Shown here: positions 1 to 7,950 of the stretch, piece after piece
Numbering within the stretch: position 1 is the first letter of the stretch
Layout of the letters: each line of letters starts with the position of its first letter
Assembly: GCA_964594905.1 (NCBI GenBank)
Contig: CAZQOI010000066.1
Location: forward strand, 1 to 16,184
Origin: Granulosicoccus sp964594905
GTDB taxonomy: Bacteria; Pseudomonadota; Gammaproteobacteria; Granulosicoccales; Granulosicoccaceae
Reading direction: 5' to 3'
DNA length: 16,184 nt
Notes under the pieces: generated by a model
The model's input: the letters and a program-made list of their open reading frames with translations, nothing else
Told to the model about the DNA's origin: nothing
The model's database searches: none
Translations under genes and position numbers: made by a program

Positions 1-696
1 GGTTTCCATATGATCTTCTTCGATTGCCGTCGCGAGCCAATCAGAATCTGTTTGTTTACCTGTTTACCCTGTTCAGCGCCAGCTTGCGCGTCGACCTTAG
101 CGATTTCCTTATTATTTGCACAGTCGGCAGGCATAACAGGGTCGCAGCGCTGCATTGTTGATCGCAGTCGATAACTAGCGCACTGCCCTAACTCGCATAC
201 ACAGCAGTTTAATTCCTGTGTTTTAATCCGTAACAAAATTTTATAATGCAGACAATCGGTCTTCATCGTCGGTCGAACGAGTCCACAACGACCCTAGCGT
301 TGCATTTCTTTACATATTCTCATCCACACAACTATACCTTCGTCAAGTCCAGCCGCAAAGGCACTCGGTTACTCACCGAAAACTACTTAAAAAAGCCTAG
401 TTTTCGAAAAAATGCTATTCGACTTGATAAGCTATCAGCGTGTCAAATATGAAGAAACAACACCCATTTGACCCATAAAAAACAGCTCGCGACAATAGTT
501 TGCCACCTGTTTTTTTTGTTATTGCCCCTATTAAACGCGTAGCATTGCAACTGATAGCCAAGGCGATCACTTGTGGGCACTGGCATGAGGCCACACAAAA
601 TAAATCTACAAAGCAGCTGCTTCTGAAATACTCCGCCCTTTAGCGGACACCAGATTAGCGGCAATTAACCTACATTTTTTGTTATGGAGATGTTCG
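1..696. other. Gene-poor left edge, no confident gene
   Basis: No reading frame in this stretch looks convincingly like a gene. At the extreme left several frames are open to the window edge. On the minus strand a frame with ATG at 134 runs off the edge and reads MPADCANNKEIAKVDAQAG and onward. On the plus strand, frame 3 is open to a stop near 167. At most one can be real, and the sequence does not decide which. A TATAAT hexamer lies at 242-247 without a good -35 partner. A short hairpin (TCCGC at 632-636 with GCGGA at 643-647) lies about 50 bases before the next gene and lacks a T-tract. Confidence 0.4.
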
Positions 697-1896
697 ATGT
701 CATTCAACATAGTTGATTTAATTAAAGATCAGGTCAGTGACCAAATGATGGGCCAGATCGGTGGTCTTGTCGGTGGAGACAGCACCCAAACCAGCAGTGC
801 GCTGGGTGGAGCGCTACCAGGACTGTTAAGTGGACTTGCCAAATCAGCAGGCACAAGCAGCGGTGCGGGCGCACTGTTCAATGCAGTACAGAAACAAGAC
901 GACGGTATGTTGGGCAATATGGGCGCACTGCTCGGCGGCAATGACTCCTCCAATGTCATCAACCAAGGTTCATCTTTGCTCGGCTCACTCCTCGGCAATG
1001 GTGCGATGGGCAAGCTTGCAGGTGCACTGACAGGATTTTCTGGGCTGAACTCCAGAGGCAGTAGCTCCTTGATGGGCATTCTTGCGCCGATCATCATCGG
1101 TGTTATCAAGAAAAAGGTTTTCGACGGAGGCTTGAATGCCGGCGGACTTGCAAGCCTTCTTGGTGATCAGCAGAACAACATCGCGGCAGCTATGCCACAA
1201 GGCTTTTCGAGCCAACTTGAATCGTCAGGTTTTCTTGACAGCATTTCGGCTGAGCCAATGGGCGCAATCTCAACTCCAGAGATCAACACGCCAAATATCA
1301 ATACGCCAGAAGTCAACGCACCTTCAGGCGGTGGTTTCATGAAATGGCTATTGCCACTAGCGGCCGTGGTAGTTCTTGGCTGGTTAGGCCTGAAGTACTT
1401 TGGCAATCAAGGTGGTGATGTGACCGATGCCGCGCAAGGCGCAGCAGCAACGGCCACAGATGCTGCAAGCAATGCGGCAGATTCGGCTACCAACGCAGTC
1501 GCAGGTGCAGCGGACGCAGCTGGCGGCCTGTCAGCAGAAGCGCTGGAAAAAGCAAAAGCTGCCATGCCTGCAGGCGTTGATTTCGATGAGCTGTCAGGTG
1601 GAATCAATGATGTGTTTGGTTCAGCCACCGATACCTTCTCTGGAATTACCGATGCGGACTCTGCTACAGCCGCGATTCCTGCACTCGAAGAAGTATCAGG
1701 AAAACTGGGTGGTCTGAATGATGTAATGACGCGTCTTCCGGATGCGGCAAAAGGACCACTTCAGTCTATCGTGTCAGGCGGCATGGGCAGCCTCCAGCCT
1801 ATCGTCGACAAGGTCATGGGATTGCCAGGCATTGGTCCAATCCTTGAGCCAATTGTCGGCCCATTGCTTGAAACACTTGGTGGAATGGCGGGTTAA
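697..1896 (+). CDS. DUF937 (YidB-type) single-pass membrane protein
   Basis: A protein of 399 residues. Residues 1-180 are Gly/Ser/Leu-rich with the GLLSGLAKS, LLGSLLGNG and GILAPIIIGVIKKK pattern of DUF937/YidB-like proteins, whose biochemical role is unknown. A proline-rich linker with a five-residue repeat (TPEIN, TPNIN, TPEVN; about 193-207) leads to one transmembrane helix at about 215-235. An Ala/Thr-rich linker (240-277) and a C-terminal domain of about 120 residues follow (DSATAAIPALEEVSGKLGGL, then LPDAAKGPL), ending in a GLPGIGPILEPIVGPLLE tail. There is no cleavable signal peptide, so the topology is uncertain. The start is placed at ATG 697 because GGAGA at 686-690 sits 6 bases upstream; an upstream in-frame TTG at 679 has no such site. 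The stop overlaps the convergent murQ stop. I infer an envelope protein and assign no function. Confidence 0.85.
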   Translation: MSFNIVDLIKDQVSDQMMGQIGGLVGGDSTQTSSALGGALPGLLSGLAKSAGTSSGAGALFNAVQKQDDGMLGNMGALLGGNDSSNVINQGSSLLGSLLGNGAMGKLAGALTGFSGLNSRGSSSLMGILAPIIIGVIKKKVFDGGLNAGGLASLLGDQQNNIAAAMPQGFSSQLESSGFLDSISAEPMGAISTPEINTPNINTPEVNAPSGGGFMKWLLPLAAVVVLGWLGLKYFGNQGGDVTDAAQGAAATATDAASNAADSATNAVAGAADAAGGLSAEALEKAKAAMPAGVDFDELSGGINDVFGSATDTFSGITDADSATAAIPALEEVSGKLGGLNDVMTRLPDAAKGPLQSIVSGGMGSLQPIVDKVMGLPGIGPILEPIVGPLLETLGGMAG

Positions 1897-2804
1897 TCGT
1901 CAGTATCTGTTTGAAGTGATTGCATCGCGGCTCGCAATGAGCCGCGATGTGTTTCTAGTCTTTCCCTCGCTGAAGATTCCGAATCTCCCAAGGCGAGTAA
2001 TGCAGCGAGTTTTACCCAGCCTTTTGCAGCTTGCAGTGCATCTATAGCTTGATCGTCCTTTATCTCTGGCAGTACTCCTCGCAGCAAGTGAATACGACGA
2101 CCATCAAGTTTATTGTTAACCGCAGCCATATCAACCATCAGATTGCCATAGGTTCGGTTGAGCCTGATCATCAAGGTTGTACTGAACAGATTAAGAGCAA
2201 TCTTTTGTGCTGTGCCTGCCGCCATTCGGGTTGAACCAGCAAGTACTTCAGCACCGGTGGCGAGGTGCACAGGATGTTCGGCTAACAACAACAATTGAGA
2301 ATTCTCATTGTTGGCAAAACCAATCCCAAGCGCACCAGCATCTTTTGCACAACGCAACCATTCACAAGTCCATCGTGATTCTCCACTGGCAGCGATAGCT
2401 AAAACCACATCGTTTGGCGTCAAATCCGCCTTAAGCACTTCTTGAGCTGCCGCATTAACATCATCTTCTACGCCTTCAATACTTTGCGTTAAGGCTTTGT
2501 TCCCACCAGCCATGCAAAGTAGTAAACGCTCGTGAGGCCAGCCAAATGTTGGCCACAGTTCAGCCCCGTCCTGCACTGCAAGACGACCAGACGCACCAGC
2601 TCCCACTAAAATCAAACGACCGTTTGAATCACCGCTCAAGCGTTCTGCAGACGCGACTACTGCTTTGTCAATGTCGGCACTAGCAGCATTGACCGCACTC
2701 AGTGCTTTCGCCTGACTTTCCAGGAATACATCAAGAATACTGGCGTTGTCACGGAGCTCAAGATCGATCAATGATTGATCAATGTATTCGGTTTGTAGTG
2801 CCAT
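1893..2804 (-). CDS. murQ: N-acetylmuramic acid 6-phosphate etherase MurQ
   Basis: MurQ cleaves the lactyl ether of MurNAc 6-phosphate to give GlcNAc 6-phosphate and D-lactate, a cytoplasmic step of peptidoglycan recycling. The 303-residue protein has an SIS sugar-phosphate domain. The family signatures are present: GAGASGRLAVQDGAE (68-82, with Glu82 matching the catalytic Glu83 of the E. coli enzyme), EGVEDD (110-115) and the very characteristic EVLAGSTRMAAGTAQK (186-201). The length is normal for the family; the N-terminus is a little shorter than in E. coli. It is the last gene of a minus-strand group, 57 bases after the VOC gene. No Shine-Dalgarno sequence is obvious before ATG 2804. Recycling partners such as anmK, nagZ or murP are not in the window. 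The family assignment is firm from the motifs. Confidence 0.93.
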   Translation of the reverse strand: MALQTEYIDQSLIDLELRDNASILDVFLESQAKALSAVNAASADIDKAVVASAERLSGDSNGRLILVGAGASGRLAVQDGAELWPTFGWPHERLLLCMAGGNKALTQSIEGVEDDVNAAAQEVLKADLTPNDVVLAIAASGESRWTCEWLRCAKDAGALGIGFANNENSQLLLLAEHPVHLATGAEVLAGSTRMAAGTAQKIALNLFSTTLMIRLNRTYGNLMVDMAAVNNKLDGRRIHLLRGVLPEIKDDQAIDALQAAKGWVKLAALLALGDSESSARERLETHRGSLRAAMQSLQTDTDD

Positions 2805-2861
2805 ACGCTAGGTTTGGAAAGTGTACGGAGTCAGCATGAAGAAAGTCATCGTGGTATGCAC

Positions 2862-3224
2862 TCAGGACAATCCCTGATCGGTCCAAACCGCCAGTTCATT
2901 TCCATGTGGGTCGGTAAACTGGAATCGTCGCCCTCCGGGAAAAGAGAAGATTGGTTTAACGATGGAACCACCCGCTGCGATAATCGCAGCTTCTGCCGCT
3001 TCAAGATCGCTTGCATAAAAAATGACCAGTGCGGCGCCATCATCGGCAACAGAAACCGTTGAGGATTTATAAAAGCCACCATCAAGATTTCCGTCCTTGA
3101 ATGCATGGTACTCAGGGCCATAGCTTTCAAATGTCCAACCAAATACCTGACTGTAAAATGCATCTACGGCCGCAAAATCTGCAGCTGGCAGCTCTACGTA
3201 GTCAATCGACATATTTTTTGGCAT
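2862..3224 (-). CDS. VOC/glyoxalase-fold family protein
   Basis: A small protein of 120 residues from the vicinal oxygen chelate superfamily. The N-terminus IDYVELPAADFAAVDAFYSQVFGW is the usual first beta-alpha unit of a glyoxalase-like domain. The C-terminus has FQFTDPHGNELAVW, with Glu110 in the typical last-strand metal-ligand position. Members include glyoxalases, resistance proteins and dioxygenases, and the substrate cannot be told from sequence. The open frame extends upstream to 3404, but that part overlaps the 3' end of the dppA-like gene and does not look like a protein. ATG 3224 is preferred because GGGAA lies about 7 bases upstream; ATG 3242 and ATG 3212 are alternatives. It lies 65 bases after the dppA-like gene and 57 before murQ, on the same strand. 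Confidence 0.85.
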   Translation of the reverse strand: MPKNMSIDYVELPAADFAAVDAFYSQVFGWTFESYGPEYHAFKDGNLDGGFYKSSTVSVADDGAALVIFYASDLEAAEAAIIAAGGSIVKPIFSFPGGRRFQFTDPHGNELAVWTDQGLS

Positions 3225-3289
3225 ATCAGTATTCCCATTCATGCACCCTGACGAAATGACAAATCGCCAGAGTTCGAAGATCGCGCCAT

Positions 3290-4885
3290 CTAGTTGTCTA
3301 CAGAGACGCCGTAAAAAATATGACCACCAAACGGATCTATTTTGAATCCCTGCACTTCTTTCCGAACAGGTTTGTACACAAGCGAGTGGGCAATGGTCGC
3401 CCATGGCGCTTGCTCTTTGAAAATTGTCTGTGCTTGTTTGTACAGATCAGCACGTGCAGCTTGATCCGATACAAGCTTCGCCTCTTGGACCAGATCATCA
3501 AACGGCTGGTAGCACCACATGGCCCGATTGCCATTACCAACCGCTTCGCAACCAAGAAGTACATCGAGGAAGTTATCCGGGTCACCATTGACGCCGGTCC
3601 AACCCATTAAGACAGCGCCTGTACGGTCAACTTCGCGAGAGAGTTTCAGATACTCACCCCACTCATAAGATACGATTTCAACTTCAACACCAACTTTTGC
3701 AAAGTCTTGCTGGATGAGTTCTGCCATACGCACCGCATCGGGGTTATAGGGACGTTGAACCAGCATTGCCCAGATCTCCATCTTTAGATCGGTCACCCCT
3801 TCAGCCAGCAGCATTTCCTTCGCCGTCTCAGGATCATAAGAGTCGTCAACTGTAGCTTTGTTGTACGACCAGATTGTGGGAGGAATCGGGTTCTTGGCAG
3901 CGGTACCCAAACCTTGAAAAACAACATCCAGAATCGCCTGTTTGTCGATAGCCATATTCAATGCTTTACGCACATTCACATTATCGAAAGGCGCAACCGT
4001 TGTGTTGTACGCAAGGTAACCAATATTCAAGCCTTCCTGCTGCATTAGCTTGATATCAGCATCAACAGCCATCGCTTCTAGATCCTGGGGATTCGGATAA
4101 GCCATGACATGACATTCACCAGCTTTTAACTTCTGGTAGCGTACAGAAGCATCAGGTGTTATAGCAAAAACCAGATCAGTGATTTTAGCCGGACCGGCCC
4201 AATAGTCTTCATGTGCTTGATAGCGAATGACAGCATCTTTCTCATAAGCGACAAACTTGAAAGGACCTGTTCCAATTGGCTGCTGGTTGACCATCTCAGG
4301 CGTTCCAGCTTCAAGCATAGCCATTGCATACTCTTCAGAAACTATTGAGGCGAAATCCATCGCCAGATTGGCAATTATTGGCGCTTCAGGTCGGTTCAAA
4401 TTAAACCGTACAGTCAGATCATCAATTGCCTCAATTGACCCGATAAGATCAGGCATCGACATGCCACCAAAATATTCCCAGGTACCGCCAGACACTTGGT
4501 TATAGGGATTGTCTTGCAGACGCTGTCGATCAAACGAGAACACGACATCGTTTGCATTCATGTCGCGTGTCGGTTTGAAGTAATCAGTAGATTGAAACTT
4601 GACGCCGGCGCGCAATTTAAACGTGTACTGCAATCCGTCATCCGAGACTTCATAACTTTCAGCAAGTGCCGGAACTATGGAGGTTGTACTACGATCAAAT
4701 TCAATAAGCTTGTTATAGATTTGCTTCGACGAAGCATCAAAGGTGGTACCCGATGTATACAGGGCAGGATCAAAACCCTCTGGTGAACCTTCCGAGCAAT
4801 AAACGAGAGTATTAGCGTTAGCGGCTGTGCAGACGCCAAGACCAGCTAAGGCAACCCCTAGAAGCGCGCCTTTGTTCATAGCCAT
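3290..4885 (-). CDS. dppA: DppA-type periplasmic peptide-binding protein (ABC transporter)
   Basis: A solute-binding protein of SBP family 5, 531 residues, close to the E. coli DppA length. The N-terminal signal peptide (MAMNKGALLGVALAGLGVC, cleavage probably after ANA) is followed by LVYCSEGSPEGFDPALYTSG, near-diagnostic of dipeptide-binding proteins. Further DppA-like blocks are FKLRAGVKFQ, ANDVVFSFDRQ, IGTGPFKF, VRKALNMAIDK and the C-terminal AHSLVYKPVRKEVQGFKIDP. ATG 4885 is chosen because it begins the signal peptide and has GGGGG about 11 bases upstream; the frame continues to 4945 with non-signal sequence. In the ligand loop the usual GWTGDNGDPDNF reads GWTGVNGDPDNF, replacing the aspartate that anchors the peptide amino group in E. 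coli DppA, so the ligand may differ. No permease or ATPase genes are adjacent. Likely co-transcribed with the VOC gene and murQ. Confidence 0.88.
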   Translation of the reverse strand: MAMNKGALLGVALAGLGVCTAANANTLVYCSEGSPEGFDPALYTSGTTFDASSKQIYNKLIEFDRSTTSIVPALAESYEVSDDGLQYTFKLRAGVKFQSTDYFKPTRDMNANDVVFSFDRQRLQDNPYNQVSGGTWEYFGGMSMPDLIGSIEAIDDLTVRFNLNRPEAPIIANLAMDFASIVSEEYAMAMLEAGTPEMVNQQPIGTGPFKFVAYEKDAVIRYQAHEDYWAGPAKITDLVFAITPDASVRYQKLKAGECHVMAYPNPQDLEAMAVDADIKLMQQEGLNIGYLAYNTTVAPFDNVNVRKALNMAIDKQAILDVVFQGLGTAAKNPIPPTIWSYNKATVDDSYDPETAKEMLLAEGVTDLKMEIWAMLVQRPYNPDAVRMAELIQQDFAKVGVEVEIVSYEWGEYLKLSREVDRTGAVLMGWTGVNGDPDNFLDVLLGCEAVGNGNRAMWCYQPFDDLVQEAKLVSDQAARADLYKQAQTIFKEQAPWATIAHSLVYKPVRKEVQGFKIDPFGGHIFYGVSVDN

Positions 4886-5115
4886 CGTTCTTGTAACCCC
4901 CAAAAAATAACCGAAAGCACTTCGCTTTGTGCATAGGGCGCCCAACTAGGCAATAGGGCTCCGAATCAGTGTACCGCAGAAAGCTAAATTGTCACATTTG
5001 GTTTACGATTGATACTGTAATCGCACGAGAGCCGGTAAAATGACCAGCTGTGCTTCACCCACAGTTACAGAGTTGCCAACATTCACTGTACTCACCCAAA
5101 GGATGGCCGAAGACC
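4886..5115. promoter_or_regulatory. Divergent promoter region dppA / crp-fnr
   Basis: The gap holds the start regions of two divergent genes. For the Crp/Fnr gene a sigma70-like promoter can be drawn: TTGTCA at 4989-4994, an 18-base spacer, and TACTGT at 5013-5018. A perfect interrupted inverted repeat, CGATT-N8-AATCG at 5006-5023, covers the -10 and could be an operator, possibly autoregulatory. The repeat does not match the FNR consensus, and only a half CRP-like element (GTCACA, 4991-4996) is present. No clear promoter was found for the dppA direction. Confidence 0.35.
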
Positions 5116-5781
5116 ATGTCAAACACACTTGACCTTCTACGTAAAGTCGACCTTTTCAGCCACCTGACTGAAGACCAATTGGAAATCCTGGCCAATCAGT
5201 GTCGTGAGCTTAGTTTTCGCAAACATGCGGTATTGATGACAGAAGGAGACGTTGGCGAATCGATGTATGTGATTCAGAGTGGATTAGTCAAAGTGTATGT
5301 CAGCGACGATGAGGGGAAGGAGCTAGTGTTGTACCAACAAGGGCCAGGAGCCGTTATTGGTGATATCGCACTACTCGACGATGAACCTCGTTCTGCATCA
5401 GTCAGTACATTGGAAAAATCCACAGCATTGATGTTTGGAAAATCTGCATTTCTCGATTGCTTGCGCGAAAGCCCTGAAATGGGTATTAATATCATCAGGT
5501 CTTTAACCCAGCGCCTTCGGCAAGCAACCGAAGGCAGCCGCAGTCTTGCACTTGATAATGTGTATCGAAGACTGGCGGACAAGCTTCAAGAGCTAGCCAC
5601 CGAAAATGACAAGGATGATCTAATCCTGCCAAAGAAATTTTCACATCAAGAACTCGGCAATATGATTGGCGCTTCCCGAGAGATGGTTGGGAAAGTGATG
5701 GCAGAACTCGTTAAAGGTGAGTACGTTGAAGTAAGAGATGGACGCATCGCTATTCAGCGAAAACTGCCAAGAAACTGGTAA
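5116..5781 (+). CDS. Crp/Fnr-family transcriptional regulator
   Basis: A regulator of 221 residues. Residues 14-130 form a cyclic-nucleotide-binding-type beta-roll with GLVKVYVSDDEGKELVLYQQGPG and the pocket loop GDIALLDDEPRSAS (82-95). In E. coli CRP the equivalent loop holds Glu72, Arg82 and Ser83; here these are Asp83, Arg92 and Ser93, so nucleotide binding is possible. A dimerisation helix follows, then a winged helix-turn-helix, FSHQELGNMIGASREMVGKV (175-194). The recognition helix SREMVGK keeps the CRP Arg180-Glu181 pair as Arg188-Glu189, and Arg185 becomes Lys193. This suggests a TGTGA-like half site. No FNR-type cysteine cluster is present at the N-terminus. ATG 5116 is chosen because the protein aligns from there; an in-frame GTG at 5050 lacks a ribosome site and adds unlike sequence. 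Target genes cannot be read from sequence. Confidence 0.9.
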   Translation: MSNTLDLLRKVDLFSHLTEDQLEILANQCRELSFRKHAVLMTEGDVGESMYVIQSGLVKVYVSDDEGKELVLYQQGPGAVIGDIALLDDEPRSASVSTLEKSTALMFGKSAFLDCLRESPEMGINIIRSLTQRLRQATEGSRSLALDNVYRRLADKLQELATENDKDDLILPKKFSHQELGNMIGASREMVGKVMAELVKGEYVEVRDGRIAIQRKLPRNW

Positions 5782-5783
5782 AC

Positions 5784-6962
5784 CTATTCTGCATCCTTTG
5801 GCGAATCTGTATCGCCATCACCCTTCGATAGACTATCGGCATCAGCTGCAACTGCTCGTTGCATACGTTGGTGCGGCAGCTCGATGTCATCACGAGCGGG
5901 ACGGTAGGCAGTGGTTGGCAACCAGTCCTTGAATTCGTCGCCATACAATTCCCATACAGTGACAAACAGCGCAGCGATAATCGGCCCAATAACAAATCCC
6001 ATAAATCCAAACATGATAAGGCCACCTAGCGTGCTGAAAAAAATCATCAGCTCATGCATCTGAGTGTCGTTACCAACAAGCCGAGGGCGTAGAACATTGT
6101 CGACAGTTCCTACAACAATTGCGCAAAAAAGCCCAACCAGCAAAGCCGTAATATATTGACCGCCTACAACAAGGTAAATGACAGCAGGTACCCAGACAAT
6201 GGCGGTACCAATGCCGGGCACTACCGAAAACAACATCATGCAGATTGCCCAGAACAATGCGCTTGGAATACCTGCAAGCCATAGCGCCATGCCAGCAAGC
6301 CCCCCCTGCAGAAAACCGATAACAGCGGTGCCCTTCAATGTTGCCCTTGTTACAGACGTAAATCGGCTGAGGAGTTTCTTTTCATCTTCATCGTTAAGTG
6401 GCAAGTAATACAAGAGGTAATAAAGAAGCCGATCGCCATCGACAAGAAAGAAGAACATTGTATAAAGCACTATCAAACTAGTAAGCAGGGATTTGAAAGT
6501 ACCCACGGTTGCCGACTGGAACAAACCCAGTAGCAGGCCACTGAGGTAATTTACGAGCTCACCAAAACGCGTCAGAACGATTTCACGGTAAGGTTCGATG
6601 ATGTGATAAAACGGCAAACCCTCCATCATCGCCGTGATCTGCCCGGGAGTTGCGAGCTGTTGACGAATCCAGGGAGCCGCCGTGTTGGCAATGTCTGATG
6701 CCTGCGACACAAACGTTGCGAAAATAAAACCAACAGGTACAACAACAAAAAGCAGGATCGTGATGATGGTCAGGCCAGAGGCCAAACTGCGACGTTTTCC
6801 AACACCCTTGAGGAATTTTCGGTAAAGGGGCGTAAATAATGCGGCAAACAATGCCGCGATAAATACCGGCTGAATAAAGGGTTTGACAACCGAAAAGAAG
6901 AGCGCCGAAATCGCTATCAGCACTAATAGTAAAACGCCTCGATTGACGAGCTTTTGTTCCAT
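5784..6962 (-). CDS. AI-2E/PerM-family (UPF0118) membrane transporter
   Basis: A polytopic inner-membrane protein of 392 residues with about eight hydrophobic segments. It has the family layout: two N-terminal helices (about 10-50), a helix pair after a basic RKFLKGVGKRRS loop, a long periplasmic-type segment, then a C-terminal block with the conserved GxxxGxGxxIVWVPA and DNVLRPRLVGNDTQMHELMIFFSTLGGLIMFGFMGFVIGP stretches. Family members include TqsA (autoinducer-2 export), PerM and Na+/H+ antiporter-like proteins, so the substrate is open. The tail after about 345 is hydrophilic and acidic. ATG 6962 is preferred, with GTG 6965 just before it; GGGG lies 8 bases upstream. It follows the gluconolactonase gene by 67 bases on the same strand and may be co-transcribed. 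Its stop is 2 bases from the Crp/Fnr stop. Confidence 0.9.
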   Translation of the reverse strand: MEQKLVNRGVLLLVLIAISALFFSVVKPFIQPVFIAALFAALFTPLYRKFLKGVGKRRSLASGLTIITILLFVVVPVGFIFATFVSQASDIANTAAPWIRQQLATPGQITAMMEGLPFYHIIEPYREIVLTRFGELVNYLSGLLLGLFQSATVGTFKSLLTSLIVLYTMFFFLVDGDRLLYYLLYYLPLNDEDEKKLLSRFTSVTRATLKGTAVIGFLQGGLAGMALWLAGIPSALFWAICMMLFSVVPGIGTAIVWVPAVIYLVVGGQYITALLVGLFCAIVVGTVDNVLRPRLVGNDTQMHELMIFFSTLGGLIMFGFMGFVIGPIIAALFVTVWELYGDEFKDWLPTTAYRPARDDIELPHQRMQRAVAADADSLSKGDGDTDSPKDAE

Positions 6963-7029
6963 CACTCTTACCCCGTCTTACTTCGCTGCATCTTACAGTA
7001 GACCAATATGGCTGAAATGTTGTTGGCCT

Positions 7030-7950
7030 TTAACCAGGCGTGCACCCATTCACCTTTAAATAAACCGAATAGATTGACGTTGTACCGCATATAAACAAGC
7101 GATTCCGTTTGGGGCCACCGAAGGTAACATTGGCGACAAGCTCAGGAATGCGCAACTTGCCTATTAGATTCCCAGAGGGATTGTAGCAATGCACACCATC
7201 GGCGGCACTTGTCCAGATGCGCCCATTTGTATCGCAACGGAATCCATCAAAAACTCCAGCTGTGCATTCAGCAAATATCTCCCCTCGCTCCAGTGAACTG
7301 CCATCATTATCAAGTTCGAAACGCCTGATGGGTGTTGGATTTTGGGTTCTTCCAGAGTCTGCGATATACAGGTATTTCTCATCTGGAGAAAAGGCCAGAC
7401 CATTTGGCATTACAAAGTCATCTGCAACAACCGTGATTCGCCCAGTTGGATCAATCCTGTAAACCTGACACGGCAGCTCGGCATCCGCCTTGTCACCCTC
7501 GTAGTCACTGTCGATGCCGTAGCTTGGATCGGTGAACCAGATAGAACCATCACGCTTCACCACAACATCGTTGGGTGAATTAAAGCGCTTGCCATCAAAA
7601 CGATCAGCTAGAACCACAACGGACCCATCGTAGTCGGTGCGTGTGACACGGCGAGTCAAATGCTCGCAACTTACGAGCCTCCCAGTTGCATCAACGGTAT
7701 TGCCGTTACTGTTGTTACTCGGGGCGCGAAACGTCGATACCTGTCCGTTGGTCTCATCCCAACGCAACATCCGATTATTCGGAATATCACTCCACAAAAG
7801 GTAGCGACCAGCAGCAAACCAAGCGGGACCTTCAGCCCACCTCGCTCCAGTCCATAAGCGTTCGATTCGTCCATGACCCGGAAAACAAGCTGCAAATTCC
7901 TCATCGAGAACTTCGAATCCGCAACCCTCCAATTCACCGAAAAAGCTCAT
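7030..7950 (-). CDS. SMP-30/gluconolactonase family sugar lactonase
   Basis: A six-bladed beta-propeller lactonase of 306 residues, which hydrolyses sugar lactones such as glucono-delta-lactone to the aldonic acid. All four expected metal ligands are visible in their motifs: Glu40 in RWAEGPAW, Asn127 in NSPNDVVV, Asn183 in MPNGLAFSPDE and Asp235 in VFDGFRCDTNGRIW. DIPNNRMLRW and SYGIDSDYEG are also typical of the gluconolactonase branch. There is no signal peptide, so it is probably cytoplasmic. It diverges from gluconokinase with only 47 bases between starts, which supports a role in gluconate supply. The ribosome site before ATG 7950 is weak. Substrate specificity in this family is broad, so gluconolactone is inferred from context. 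Confidence 0.9.
   Translation of the reverse strand: MSFFGELEGCGFEVLDEEFAACFPGHGRIERLWTGARWAEGPAWFAAGRYLLWSDIPNNRMLRWDETNGQVSTFRAPSNNSNGNTVDATGRLVSCEHLTRRVTRTDYDGSVVVLADRFDGKRFNSPNDVVVKRDGSIWFTDPSYGIDSDYEGDKADAELPCQVYRIDPTGRITVVADDFVMPNGLAFSPDEKYLYIADSGRTQNPTPIRRFELDNDGSSLERGEIFAECTAGVFDGFRCDTNGRIWTSAADGVHCYNPSGNLIGKLRIPELVANVTFGGPKRNRLFICGTTSIYSVYLKVNGCTPG

Noticed and set aside
246..452. Plus-strand frame of 68 codons after a TATAAT
   Set aside because: No ribosome site before the ATG, His/Thr/Ser-rich composition with no domain-like pattern, and the promoter lacks a -35. Probably chance.
443..664. Minus-strand frame of 73 codons
   Set aside because: Cys/Trp-rich low-plausibility protein in an AT-rich intergenic region, with no ribosome site.
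729..1109. Minus-strand frame of 126 codons inside the DUF937 gene
   Set aside because: It mirrors the Gly/Ser-rich codons of the real gene and gives a Pro/Ser-rich shadow product.
3225..3404. N-terminal extension of the VOC protein by 60 codons
   Set aside because: It overlaps the dppA-like 3' end and has no homologous character; the VOC fold begins just after ATG 3224.
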